Assembly (NCBI RefSeq): GCF_920987055.1
Contig: NZ_CAKLBX010000001.1
Coordinates: 1,226,501 to 1,290,500, forward strand
DNA: 64,000 nucleotides
DNA from: Novosphingobium sp. CECT 9465
GTDB taxonomy: Bacteria; Pseudomonadota; Alphaproteobacteria; Sphingomonadales; Sphingomonadaceae
Direction: 5' to 3'
The notes beneath the pieces were generated by a model. The model was not told the origin of the DNA. It made no database searches and worked only from the letters and a program-made list of their open reading frames with translations. This document shows, piece by piece, positions 18,596-26,680 of this stretch. The position numbers and the translations under genes were made by a program. The number at the start of each line of letters is the position of its first letter. The stretch's first letter is position 1.

Positions 18596-19708
18596 ATGAT
18601 GACAAGCCCATGGACCGCCATCCACGTTGCAGGCATCGGTCAACAGGCCGTTGCTTGCGCGCCGCTGATCAACAAGCCCGATCCGCTCATCCCCGGTATT
18701 GATCTGTGGGACTACTGGCCGGTGCAGGAGGAGGATGGTTCGCAAGCCGTGATCGCGGGCGGAACGCTGTTCATCCTGCTGTCCGCGCCCGCCATGGCCG
18801 ATCCCGAAGCGCGGCACGGCATGGCACGGTTGCGCCTGATGCACCGCGTGGGAGCGCGATGGCGCGACCTTGGCCTGCTGTTCGATGACGGGTTTTCGCC
18901 GGGCAGCCGTGAATGGTCCGGCTCGGCGATCGTATCTGCCGATCACGGGCAGGTTACCTTGTATTTTACGGCGGCGGGGGTTCGGGGCGAAGAGACGCTC
19001 AGTTTCCGTCAGCGCCTGTTTGAAACGCGCGCGAAATTGACGGTGGAAGACAACGAAATAGCGTTTTCGCCGTGGTCTGTGCCGGTCGAGATGGTCGAAC
19101 CTGATGGCGAGGTTTACGTGCGCGATATGGAAGGCGGCGGGGCGATTGGCACGATCAAGGCCTTCCGCGACCCGGCGTTTTTTCACGATCCCGCCAATGG
19201 CGAATGCCTTGTCTTCTTCGCCGCTTCGCTGGCGCAATCGGCCTCGTTCTGGAACGGCGCGGTGGGCATGGCACGTCGCGCTGCCGATGGCACATGGCAG
19301 GCCCTGCCACCGCTGATCACCGCCGATGGCGTGAACAACGAGCTGGAACGGCCCCACGCCATCGTCCACCAGGGCCGCTACTATCTGTTCTGGTCCACCC
19401 AGCGCAAAGTGTTTGCGGACGGTGGCCCGGCGGGGCCGAATGGGCTTTACGGCATGGTAGCGGAGGAATTCGCCGGGCCATGGCGCCCCATCAACGGCAC
19501 GGGCCTTGTCTTTGCCAATCCGCCGCAAGCGCCTTTTCAGGCCTATAGCTGGTTTGTATTGCCGGACCTTACCGTGCAAAGCTTCGTTGACATGACCGGG
19601 CTGGCTGATCCGCCAGCGGACGCCGGGCAGGCGCGGCGGCATTTCGGCGGCGCACCTGCCCCCGAACTGCGGCTTGCGATAGACGGAGACAGGGTGTGGT
19701 TGGCATGA
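18596..19708 (+). CDS. GH68-family sucrose hydrolase (invertase), cytoplasmic
   Basis: A 370-residue five-bladed-propeller enzyme of glycoside hydrolase family 68. The three catalytic positions are visible: nucleophile Asp in DLWDYWPVQ (about D39), transition-state stabiliser in FRDPAFF (about D192) and acid/base Glu in NNELERPHAI (about E251). EWSGSA is also a family string. No signal peptide is present, unlike secreted levansucrases, so it probably hydrolyses sucrose inside the cell after import by the neighbouring transporter. Start is ATG 18596 or 18599; a TTG at 18578 is less likely. Levan synthesis cannot be excluded from sequence alone. Confidence 0.84.
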   Translation: MMTSPWTAIHVAGIGQQAVACAPLINKPDPLIPGIDLWDYWPVQEEDGSQAVIAGGTLFILLSAPAMADPEARHGMARLRLMHRVGARWRDLGLLFDDGFSPGSREWSGSAIVSADHGQVTLYFTAAGVRGEETLSFRQRLFETRAKLTVEDNEIAFSPWSVPVEMVEPDGEVYVRDMEGGGAIGTIKAFRDPAFFHDPANGECLVFFAASLAQSASFWNGAVGMARRAADGTWQALPPLITADGVNNELERPHAIVHQGRYYLFWSTQRKVFADGGPAGPNGLYGMVAEEFAGPWRPINGTGLVFANPPQAPFQAYSWFVLPDLTVQSFVDMTGLADPPADAGQARRHFGGAPAPELRLAIDGDRVWLA

Positions 19709-20607
19709 ACGCGGCAGAGCCTCTGATCGTCGGCCTTGAATTTGGCGGAACCAAGTGCATCGCCACGCTGGCGCAAGGCCAGACGATCCTGCGGCAGGAG
19801 CGTTGGCCGACCGGCACGCCGCAGACCTTGCACACCATGTCCGACATGCTCGCACATTGGCAGCGGGAGACGCCGTTCGCCGCTATCGGCATCGCCAGCT
19901 TCGGGCCGCTGCATCTGGATCGATCCGCAGCGAATTTCGGCCACATGGGCAACACGCCCAAGCCGGGCTGGGCAGGGTGTGACATCTTCGGCCATTTCGC
20001 GCGCCGCTTTGCCGTTCCGGTTGGCATCGATACCGACGTTGCCGGTGCGGCGCTGGCGGAGGGCACGTGGGGCGCATCGCAAGGTTGTGCAGTTCACGCC
20101 TATGCCACAATCGGTACCGGCGTCGGGCTGGGGCTGGTGGTGCATGGCGAGGCGGTGCACGGACATTTGCACCCCGAAGCCGGGCACATGCGTATCCGGC
20201 GGCAACCCGGCGATATGTTCGCCGGAGCCTGCCCGATCCACGGTGACTGCCTTGAAGGGCTGGTCGGCGGACCCGCCCTTGCCGCGCGATCACCGATCGC
20301 GGCGGCAGACATACCCGATGACGATCCCTTGTGGCAGGTGGTCGCCGCCGACCTTGCCGAATGGTGCGCGATGCTGATCCTTGCCGTTTCGCCGGAGCGG
20401 CTGGTCATGGGTGGCGGGGTGATCCAGTCGCGCCCGAAGCTGCTTGGCCTGATCGCACGGCGTTCGGCGCAATTGCTGAACGGTTATATCGACGATCTGA
20501 ACGCGGCGGCGCTGGAGTGCCTGATCGTCGCGCCCGGACTTGGCGCGAACGCAGGACCATTGGGTGCTGTCGTTCTGGGCCAACGCGCGCTTGCCGCTTC
20601 CGCGTGA
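19705..20607 (+). CDS. ROK-family fructokinase
   Basis: A 300-residue ROK kinase. The N-terminal phosphate loop is GLEFGGTKCIATLA, the catalytic Asp is in GIDTDVAGAALAEG, and TIGTGVGLGLV is the second nucleotide motif. The zinc-site segment GHMRIRRQPGDMFAGACPIHGDCLEG has the HX..C.H.C pattern of bacterial fructokinases. It would phosphorylate fructose released by the GH68 enzyme. ATGA overlap with the GH68 stop supports coupled translation. Confidence 0.87.
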   Translation: MNAAEPLIVGLEFGGTKCIATLAQGQTILRQERWPTGTPQTLHTMSDMLAHWQRETPFAAIGIASFGPLHLDRSAANFGHMGNTPKPGWAGCDIFGHFARRFAVPVGIDTDVAGAALAEGTWGASQGCAVHAYATIGTGVGLGLVVHGEAVHGHLHPEAGHMRIRRQPGDMFAGACPIHGDCLEGLVGGPALAARSPIAAADIPDDDPLWQVVAADLAEWCAMLILAVSPERLVMGGGVIQSRPKLLGLIARRSAQLLNGYIDDLNAAALECLIVAPGLGANAGPLGAVVLGQRALAASA

Positions 20608-20619
20608 CCGGAACCGGCC

Positions 20620-21321
20620 TTACTGACCGTTCAGCAATTTGCGAAACCGGCCCTTGATCAACCGGTCTTCAAGGATGCGGCCCACGCCATAGAGGAGCGC
20701 GAACAGGCCTGCAAAGACATAGGCCGATGTTGGCGAATGCTTGTCTTCCTTGTCTTTTTCCTTGTCCTTCTTGGGCTTTTCTGGCGCGGGCGCGCCAAGG
20801 AACTTGTCAACCGGATGAAGTTCGCGGACTTCGTCCTTCTTCTTGTCCTTTTTCGCCTTGTCCGCTGCTTCGGTCTTCTGGCCTTCAAGCTTGCCAATGG
20901 CGATATTCAACTGTCCGAAGCCGACGAAGAGCAACGGCGCCAGAAAGCAGAACAGCAGCGCGCGGCTGGACATGCGGTAGCGCAGCACGGCCCCGCTCGT
21001 GTTCTGTTCGATCTGCAGCACTCCGGCGTCGAATACCGACATCTTGTCCTGCGCAGGCTGGTCCTTCTTGGTGAAGGTCAGCGTGTCACTCGTCCGTTCG
21101 TGAGTGGTGCCGTATTCGTGGAACAGCGGATCGAGCCGTTCGAACGCGTCCTCGCTCGATTGGCCGGGTGGGAGCGGTACGCTGCCCCTGACATTCCAGA
21201 TCCAGTCGATGAGGCGCAGGTTCACGTTTTTTCCGGGTAGGAGCGTGGTGGAGGGCTGCGCCTGCGCGGGCAGGGCGAATGGCGATGTTGTGGTGCTTCC
21301 TGTCATCTGGCCAGCCATCAT
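20620..21321 (-). CDS. Hypothetical membrane protein with Lys/Glu-rich linker
   Basis: I do not recognise a family for this 233-residue protein. It has a soluble N-terminal part (to about residue 115), a hydrophobic segment ALLFCFLAPLLFVGFGQLNIA, a highly charged linker of about 50 residues (KKDKKKDE, KPKKDKEKDKED), a second hydrophobic segment SAYVFAGLFALLYGVGRIL and a short basic tail. Its start overlaps the stop of the sterol-desaturase gene (ATGA), so the two are translationally coupled and probably act together. It is convergent with the fructokinase, 12 bp apart. Confidence 0.7.
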   Translation of the reverse strand: MMAGQMTGSTTTSPFALPAQAQPSTTLLPGKNVNLRLIDWIWNVRGSVPLPPGQSSEDAFERLDPLFHEYGTTHERTSDTLTFTKKDQPAQDKMSVFDAGVLQIEQNTSGAVLRYRMSSRALLFCFLAPLLFVGFGQLNIAIGKLEGQKTEAADKAKKDKKKDEVRELHPVDKFLGAPAPEKPKKDKEKDKEDKHSPTSAYVFAGLFALLYGVGRILEDRLIKGRFRKLLNGQ

Positions 21322-22328
21322 TCCGCCGGTACGGCATCGGTGGGGCCGAAACCTTCATCATCGTGGCGGCCTTTGCCGAACTTCGCCTTCATCGTTTTCC
21401 ACGCTTCGGTGAACGGGTAATGCATCGTCTCGCGGATCGACATGCGGCGGCCGCCTTCCATACCCAGCAGTTCGGCTTCACCATCGACGCAAGTTCCGAA
21501 CATGCGGTCGAAGATGATCCACGTGCCGGCAAAGTTGCTGCGGCTCGCCTCGTAATCGCGCGAATGATGGACGCTGTGGTGCTCGGTCGTATTGAACAGG
21601 AAACGCCACCAGTTCGGCGTGTTGAAGCGCGCGTTGATGTGCTGGTAAATGCTGACGGTCAGCCCGAAGGTTCCGGCAAGAAGGAAGGCGCGTGGCAGGA
21701 AATCGAAGAAGCCGCCGATGCCAAGACCGATCAGGAACAGTTCAACCGGGTTGCCGACAGCGCCCTTGTTGATGTTCAACTGCGTTATGTAATGGTGCGG
21801 CGCGTGGGTAAGCCACAGCGGATACCAGTTGTGCATCCCGCGATGCATCCAGTATTGGCCGAAATCGAAGATCATCGAAATCGCCAGTGCCTGAACCAGC
21901 AGTGGCAGCCCGGTGAACCAGCGCAGCTTGTCCATGTTCCACTGTTCCTGAACCATCCCGATGATCGCGCCATCGCCGATGTAGTTATCGACGATGCGCA
22001 GCACCGTGTAACCCAGCCCGACATAGAACAGGTCGGTGACCAGTTCCTTCCATGTCAATTGCCAGCTGCGATGGCGCGGGTTCACCCATTCCAGACCCAG
22101 CAGCAGCAGTTTGAAGCCGATGCCGATGCCGATTGCGGTGGAAGCCTTGGCGATGTCATTGGGCGCATAGTACCAGAAGGCGAGCAGCGCGAAGAACGTG
22201 ACCGGCTGGAACCAGGTGAAGAAGAACCGCTTGAACGGCCCGCCTTCAACCTTGGGCAGGTTTTCCCAGCCCACTGTTACCGGCGAATCCGCGCCGATGA
22301 TGCGCTTGCCTACGCGAACTCCGCTCAT
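21318..22328 (-). CDS. Sterol desaturase / fatty acid hydroxylase family protein, copy 1
   Basis: A 336-residue di-iron integral membrane oxygenase. The His boxes are QYWMHRGMHN (HxxxH), LTHAPHHYITQ (HxxHH) and TTEHHSVHHSRD. Several transmembrane helices surround them. Members hydroxylate or desaturate lipids such as sterols, carotenoids or fatty acids; the substrate is not evident. A paralogue is encoded at 40151-41050, with matching segments such as LTHAPHH and GAVGNPVELFLI. A dyad at 22464-22480 lies upstream and is shared with the paralogue's upstream region. Confidence 0.88.
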   Translation of the reverse strand: MSGVRVGKRIIGADSPVTVGWENLPKVEGGPFKRFFFTWFQPVTFFALLAFWYYAPNDIAKASTAIGIGIGFKLLLLGLEWVNPRHRSWQLTWKELVTDLFYVGLGYTVLRIVDNYIGDGAIIGMVQEQWNMDKLRWFTGLPLLVQALAISMIFDFGQYWMHRGMHNWYPLWLTHAPHHYITQLNINKGAVGNPVELFLIGLGIGGFFDFLPRAFLLAGTFGLTVSIYQHINARFNTPNWWRFLFNTTEHHSVHHSRDYEASRSNFAGTWIIFDRMFGTCVDGEAELLGMEGGRRMSIRETMHYPFTEAWKTMKAKFGKGRHDDEGFGPTDAVPAE

Positions 22329-22463
22329 ACGCCTGCTCTCGCGATCTTGGTTCTGCGCGTGGGCCTTGCCGTAGTGCGCAGAAGCGTTGGATATAACATC
22401 GTGTGTGATTTCAGCGTCGTAAATATTGCCTCATCACGCCAGATGGCATTGCGGTATCGATCT

Positions 22464-22480
22464 CATAGATTTGATCTATG
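22464..22480. promoter_or_regulatory. LysR-type box, site 1
   Basis: CATAGATTTGATCTATG is a perfect dyad (CATAGAT, TTG, ATCTATG), 136 bp upstream of the sterol-desaturase copy 1 start. It contains the T-N11-A pattern of LysR-type regulators. Related sites at 41126-41142 (15 of 17 identical) and 42136-42152 (14 of 17 on the reverse strand) lie near the second desaturase and the LysR gene. Confidence 0.6.
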
Positions 22481-22483
22481 GCG

Positions 22484-23428
22484 TCACTCTGCACGGGCGG
22501 CCACCGGGTAGATGATGAAGTCATCGTGGACCTGCGGCGCATCGGGCACGTCCAGCTTTGCCTTCAATCCGGCCTGCAATTCGCCGATACTGCCTGCACC
22601 CAGTTCAAGGCGGTGTTCGTCAGGATGCGTCGGCGCTTCGTGGCCGTAATCGCGGCTCGGCGTCCGCGTCATCTCGATATGCGCGCCAAGCACCGCGCGG
22701 ATCGGGTGCCGCGCGGCAAAGGCGGCAAGGCGATCGACGCTGGCGCGATTGTCGCCCACAAAATTGACCGGAACGTAGAGGCGTCCGGGATAGAGCGTAT
22801 CGCCAGAGAGAAGGATTTTCAGCCGGGGATCGTAGACCATGATCGCGGCGGCCTGATGGCCCGGCGTGGGCAGGACGCGCAGCACACGCCCGCCAAGGTC
22901 GAACCGGCCGATTTCCTCAGGCCATTTGCCGATGCCGAAAAAGGTTGCCACGTCTACGGGCTTCAGTCCGACGACGGTGGTGCCGGGGCGGTCGCGAAAT
23001 GCGGCATCGCCTGCGATATGATCGCCATGGCTGTGGCTGTGCGCCACGATCAGCGGAATTTCGGAGCGCTTGTTCGCCACCAGCCAATCCGCGATCAGTC
23101 TGTCCACGGCCGGCCTGATGCGGCCGCCTTCGGCGCCGCTGTCGATCAGCAGCACCTTGTCGCGCCCGAAGATCAGGTAAAGGAACGGCGCTTCGAAGTT
23201 GGTCTTTACCGATTGCCGGATGACGTAAGTATCGGCGTCGAGCGCCTGGACTTGCGTGGCCGGTTCCGCGCCATCGGTGCCGTCGATCCAGCGTTCGGCA
23301 AACAGGACGGGCGGTGCAGCACGTTTGGCGGCGGCAGCCGGATATGCAATCATTCCATAGGCCACCAGAAGTGTAGCCGCAATGTGGGTGGGGAACCGTC
23401 TACTGAAGGTCTTCGCGCCAGAAATCAT
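22484..23428 (-). CDS. Exported metallo-beta-lactamase-fold hydrolase
   Basis: A 314-residue MBL-superfamily protein with an N-terminal signal sequence (THIAATLLVAYGMIAYPAAAA). The zinc motif AHSHSHGDHIAGD fits HxHxDH. TPGHQAAAIMVYD supplies the next His, and SGDTLYPGRLY supplies the bridging Asp. A late His is in GAHIEMT. It is probably periplasmic. Substrate is unknown: members include lactonases, beta-lactamases and glyoxalase-like enzymes. The start at 23428 gives the signal peptide; an upstream in-frame start would add an unlikely basic leader. It lies downstream of a TonB receptor on the same strand, with a hairpin between them. Confidence 0.83.
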   Translation of the reverse strand: MISGAKTFSRRFPTHIAATLLVAYGMIAYPAAAAKRAAPPVLFAERWIDGTDGAEPATQVQALDADTYVIRQSVKTNFEAPFLYLIFGRDKVLLIDSGAEGGRIRPAVDRLIADWLVANKRSEIPLIVAHSHSHGDHIAGDAAFRDRPGTTVVGLKPVDVATFFGIGKWPEEIGRFDLGGRVLRVLPTPGHQAAAIMVYDPRLKILLSGDTLYPGRLYVPVNFVGDNRASVDRLAAFAARHPIRAVLGAHIEMTRTPSRDYGHEAPTHPDEHRLELGAGSIGELQAGLKAKLDVPDAPQVHDDFIIYPVAARAE

Positions 23429-23466
23429 CGCATTCGATCCTTTCCTGAACGCCAGCCGAAGAAGGC

Positions 23467-23497
23467 CGGGGTGCCCCCATTTCAGGGGAGCACCCCG
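23467..23497 (-). terminator. Hairpin between TonB receptor and MBL gene
   Basis: CGGGGTGC pairs with GCACCCCG, with an inner CCCC/GGGG stem, one bulged A and a 6-base loop. It begins 11 bp past the receptor stop in transcription direction. No T-run follows, so partial attenuation is as likely as full termination. Confidence 0.55.
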
Positions 23498-23507
23498 TAT
23501 TGCCGGA

Positions 23508-25910
23508 TCAGTACTTGAAGCGCGCTTCGATGCCGACAGTGCGCGGATTGATGACAGTGCGCTTGTAGTAGCGCAGCAGCACACCATCGTTCAGGCCAAC
23601 GCGTGACCGATCGTTAGCGACCGAGACGACCGCGAACTTGTTGAAGATGTTGTTCGCAAACAGGCCGAGGCTGAACTTGTCCGTCTCATAGGCAACCGAC
23701 GCGCGGTGCAGCACGAAGCCCGGCAACTTGTCGCCAAAGGCGCGGTCCCAGCCGAGACGGGTGACGACATCGCCGCGATAGGTTGCGGTCCAGTCCGCCA
23801 CGATGTCCCCTTCGCCCATCGGCATAGTGTAAGTCGCGCCAAGGCTGCCGCTGTTCCGGGTTGATCCGGGCAGGCGATCACCCGCCAGTGCATCCAGCTG
23901 GATCGGTGAGCTGGGATATGTCCCGGCAGGGCTGTTCACCGCGATGATCGAGGGAACGTCCTCGGTCAGCCTTGCATTGTTGAAGGAATAGGTGCCCTGG
24001 ATCGACAGTCCCGTGACCGGCTTCAACTGAAATGACGCCTCGACGCCTTCGGACTTGGCCTTGCCGCCGTTGACGGTGATACCGACGATTCCGTTGATCG
24101 TGGCAGAGTCGACCTGAATGCCTTCCCAGTCGATCTTGTAGACGTTCACGTTCATTGTCAGCAAGCGGTCAAAGAGCTGTGCGCGAAGGCCGACTTCGAG
24201 GTTCTTGGTGGTGTCAGGACCGAACTGGATTTCGTTCGGCAAGGCACAGACGTTCTGCTGCGTGGGATCGAGCGGCAACACACAAGGTGCAACCGTGTTC
24301 GGTCCGCCAATGCGATAGCCCTTGCTGTAAGTCGCATAGAGCATGATGTCAGGCGTGAAGTTGTACGAACTGTTGAACTTCCACACCCAGCCGCTCTTCT
24401 TCGAGGTGCCCCCGGCCGACGGGAGGTCGTAAGGGCTGACCGGTTCGCCCAGCAGCGGCAGCGTTGCGCGGCCAGCTACTTCGGAAGTATATCCGAAATA
24501 GCGCGCCCCGGCGGTAACCTGCCATGCAGGCGTTACCTTGAACGTGCCTTCGCCGAAAATTGCCTTTTCGGTGACCTTTGATCTTACATAGGAAGCGTAT
24601 TCGACCTCATCCGGGTTTGGCTGCGTGCCGAATTCGACCCATGGATGGTTGGGAAGAATTTCCCGGTAATCCTGCTGGCGCTTCTGCTCGTTGTAGAAGC
24701 CGCCAAGGACCCAGTTGAACGGACCGCCGTGGCGCGAAACGAAGCGGACTTCCTGGTTGAACTGCTTGCGCGTGTTCTGGCTCTCGTTGTAGCTCGAAAA
24801 GGCCGGAAAGTCTTCGTAGCCATAGTCGAGGTCGAGCAGCAGGTCGGTGTTGTCCGATTGAGCGTTGTTCTTGACGTGGGTGTAGGCAGTCGTCGCGACG
24901 AGATCGGCGATATCGGCCAGATTGGCGTTGATTTCCATGCTGCCCAGATGCGCGCGGCGCCTGACCGGTTCGATATAGCGGGCGGCGCTTTCATACCGCC
25001 CTGTGCCCAGCACACCGTTGCTGTTGTACTGGCCGCCGTCGGTCGTGGTTTCCTGATAGGCGTAAGTAAAATTGACCTTCAAGTCTTCGCTGAACTGGAA
25101 CAGCAGCTGGTTGCGGGTGCTGAACGTCTTTTCGAAATTGAGGTCCGACTGGCTGGTCAGGTTCGCCGCATAGTCAGCAGGTGTCACACCCGTAGGGCCG
25201 CTAGGCTGTGGCAGCGAAACGCCGGGTTCCTGCAACAGCAGGGTGTAATCGATGAAGCCCGGATCGAAGTAGTAGCCGGTCGCCGTACGGAAGGCGATGT
25301 GATCCTTGATGATCGGGAGATTGATGACGCCGTCCACCTGAACGCCGACATCGCCGCTCTGGCTTTTGCCGTACAGCCGCCCATGCGCCTCGACTTCGAC
25401 GGTATCGAGGTTCGGGCGATTGGGGATGTTGCGGATCGCGCCAGCCAGGGTGCCAAGACCATACAACGTGCCTTGCGGTCCGAGCAGGGTTTCGACGCGA
25501 GCAATATCGAGCAGCTTGAAGTCGTAATAGAGCGGCACTTCGCCGAGATAGACGCCCAGTGAATCGTCGTAGGACGCGCCGGAAGAGTCAGTGTCCGACG
25601 CGTTCAGGCCGCGCAGCACGATGGTGCCGGTCGAACCCGGACCCGTGTCGGCGATGGTCATGCCCGGCGTGAAGTCTGCAATGTCGCGAACGTCATCGAG
25701 CCGTTGGCGCGAAAGCTGTTCGGCGCCGACCGCGCTGATATTGATTGGCACGTCCTGCAGCGATGTCGCGCGGCGGGTTGCCGTGACGACGATCTCGCCA
25801 GCGTTGCCGCCCTGTTCGGGATCAGCGGCAGCTTCCTGAGCGAAAGCCGAAGTGGTACCGACGCCCATAAGCATGGTCGCGCCGAGCAATGTGTTGCGAA
25901 ACAGTTTCAT
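23508..25910 (-). CDS. TonB-dependent outer-membrane receptor
   Basis: An 800-residue receptor. It has the signal peptide LLGATMLMGVGTTSAFAQ, the TonB box GEIVVTATRRATSLQDVPINI, the plug (DIADFTPGMTIADTGPGS, IVLRGLN, RVETLLGPQGTLYGLGTLAG) and a barrel ending VGIEARFKY. It belongs to the large sphingomonad group with the IVVTATRR...LQDVP signature. Ligand is unknown. Neighbours are an exported MBL hydrolase downstream and, divergently, the guanidine-type ABC importer 770 bp away; no functional link is proven. Start ATG at 25910 was chosen for the signal peptide. Confidence 0.9.
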   Translation of the reverse strand: MKLFRNTLLGATMLMGVGTTSAFAQEAAADPEQGGNAGEIVVTATRRATSLQDVPINISAVGAEQLSRQRLDDVRDIADFTPGMTIADTGPGSTGTIVLRGLNASDTDSSGASYDDSLGVYLGEVPLYYDFKLLDIARVETLLGPQGTLYGLGTLAGAIRNIPNRPNLDTVEVEAHGRLYGKSQSGDVGVQVDGVINLPIIKDHIAFRTATGYYFDPGFIDYTLLLQEPGVSLPQPSGPTGVTPADYAANLTSQSDLNFEKTFSTRNQLLFQFSEDLKVNFTYAYQETTTDGGQYNSNGVLGTGRYESAARYIEPVRRRAHLGSMEINANLADIADLVATTAYTHVKNNAQSDNTDLLLDLDYGYEDFPAFSSYNESQNTRKQFNQEVRFVSRHGGPFNWVLGGFYNEQKRQQDYREILPNHPWVEFGTQPNPDEVEYASYVRSKVTEKAIFGEGTFKVTPAWQVTAGARYFGYTSEVAGRATLPLLGEPVSPYDLPSAGGTSKKSGWVWKFNSSYNFTPDIMLYATYSKGYRIGGPNTVAPCVLPLDPTQQNVCALPNEIQFGPDTTKNLEVGLRAQLFDRLLTMNVNVYKIDWEGIQVDSATINGIVGITVNGGKAKSEGVEASFQLKPVTGLSIQGTYSFNNARLTEDVPSIIAVNSPAGTYPSSPIQLDALAGDRLPGSTRNSGSLGATYTMPMGEGDIVADWTATYRGDVVTRLGWDRAFGDKLPGFVLHRASVAYETDKFSLGLFANNIFNKFAVVSVANDRSRVGLNDGVLLRYYKRTVINPRTVGIEARFKY

Positions 25911-26302
25911 AGTCACTCCGACCCCTTGCGGTTTTGCCAGTCGTCCGTGACATCCTTCTCCCTGACGCTCTAACCCGGCGTTCAAGCCGGACCGGCGCCT
26001 TTTTCGGCCGATTTACGGCCTTTGCGCATAACTATTCCATGTCCCCCGACGCTGAGTGCGTAAGAGCTTGTCCGGCGCTGCTGCGCAGCCACGGCTTTTT
26101 GCAAAGGCATTCTGAAGGGCGGGCAGCAGGACAACGCAGCTTGCGATGCGGGCATCACCGACGATCGGTGGCTTTGACCCGGAAGAGCAGCGTTGAAGGC
26201 CTGCTGTCGATCCACGAACCCTCACTTTGAACCGGCCCTGGCCGGTACTGTCATTATTTTTGCGTTCGCCGCCTCGAAGGGCGATGACCAATACGGTATG
26301 GA

Positions 26303-26328
26303 TATTACGGAAATCGTCAAGCGTAATA
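26303..26328. promoter_or_regulatory. Inverted repeat, distal site of a pair
   Basis: TATTACG and CGTAATA are perfect 7-base arms separated by 12 bases. The same arms with one base changed (TATTACC and GGTAATA) and the same 12-base spacer recur at 26595-26620. It lies about 350 bp before the ABC importer start. It is a candidate operator for the NikR-like regulator encoded at 29421-29897. Confidence 0.5.
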
Positions 26329-26594
26329 ATTTCGCACTTGCTCAGTATGAACCAAAGGCCGTGCTGCAATGCACAAAATGGCAGTTTTCCGACAATTCGG
26401 TTACACAGATGAGGCTTGATTAAACCAAGCAAGCGCCATCGCTGCAATGGATGATTCAGCGTACATGCGAATCGCCTGGTTCGGTGCAGGCATTGAACGT
26501 ACATTCCCTGCGAGTCGGGCGCTGGAGGCGTTTCCGCTTGCAGCCGCGATCATCGAACCTGCGCAGACGTGCTCCGGCCTCCCAGATTTTTCGG

Positions 26595-26620
26595 TATTAC
26601 CTTTTTTCACAATGGTAATA
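26595..26620. promoter_or_regulatory. Inverted repeat, promoter-proximal site of a pair
   Basis: TATTACC and GGTAATA flank a 12-base spacer, ending 60 bp before the ATG of the substrate-binding protein. Position and symmetry suit an operator. NikR-type ribbon-helix-helix tetramers bind two separated half-sites as inverted repeats, which fits the layout, although the spacing differs from the classical nickel site. Confidence 0.55.
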
Positions 26621-26680
26621 TTTTTCGATGGACAAGACTGCCAAGTCTGGTGATGCTGCATTGCGAAAGGGGATCGAATC

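Larger units (their letters stand above)
25911..26680. other. 770-bp divergent intergenic region
   Basis: This gap separates the TonB receptor (minus) from the ABC importer operon (plus). I find no convincing gene: the open frames here lack family features and a credible start. It contains a short GC hairpin ACCGGCC-CT-GGCCGGT (26231-26246) followed by a T-rich stretch, and two matching inverted repeats (26303-26328 and 26595-26620). I looked for the conserved ykkC/guanidine-I riboswitch segments on both strands and did not see them. Confidence 0.6.

Noticed and set aside
25911..26680. ykkC/guanidine-I riboswitch before the guanidine operon
   Set aside because: I looked for the conserved ykkC segments on both strands and saw none. 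A covariance search would be decisive.
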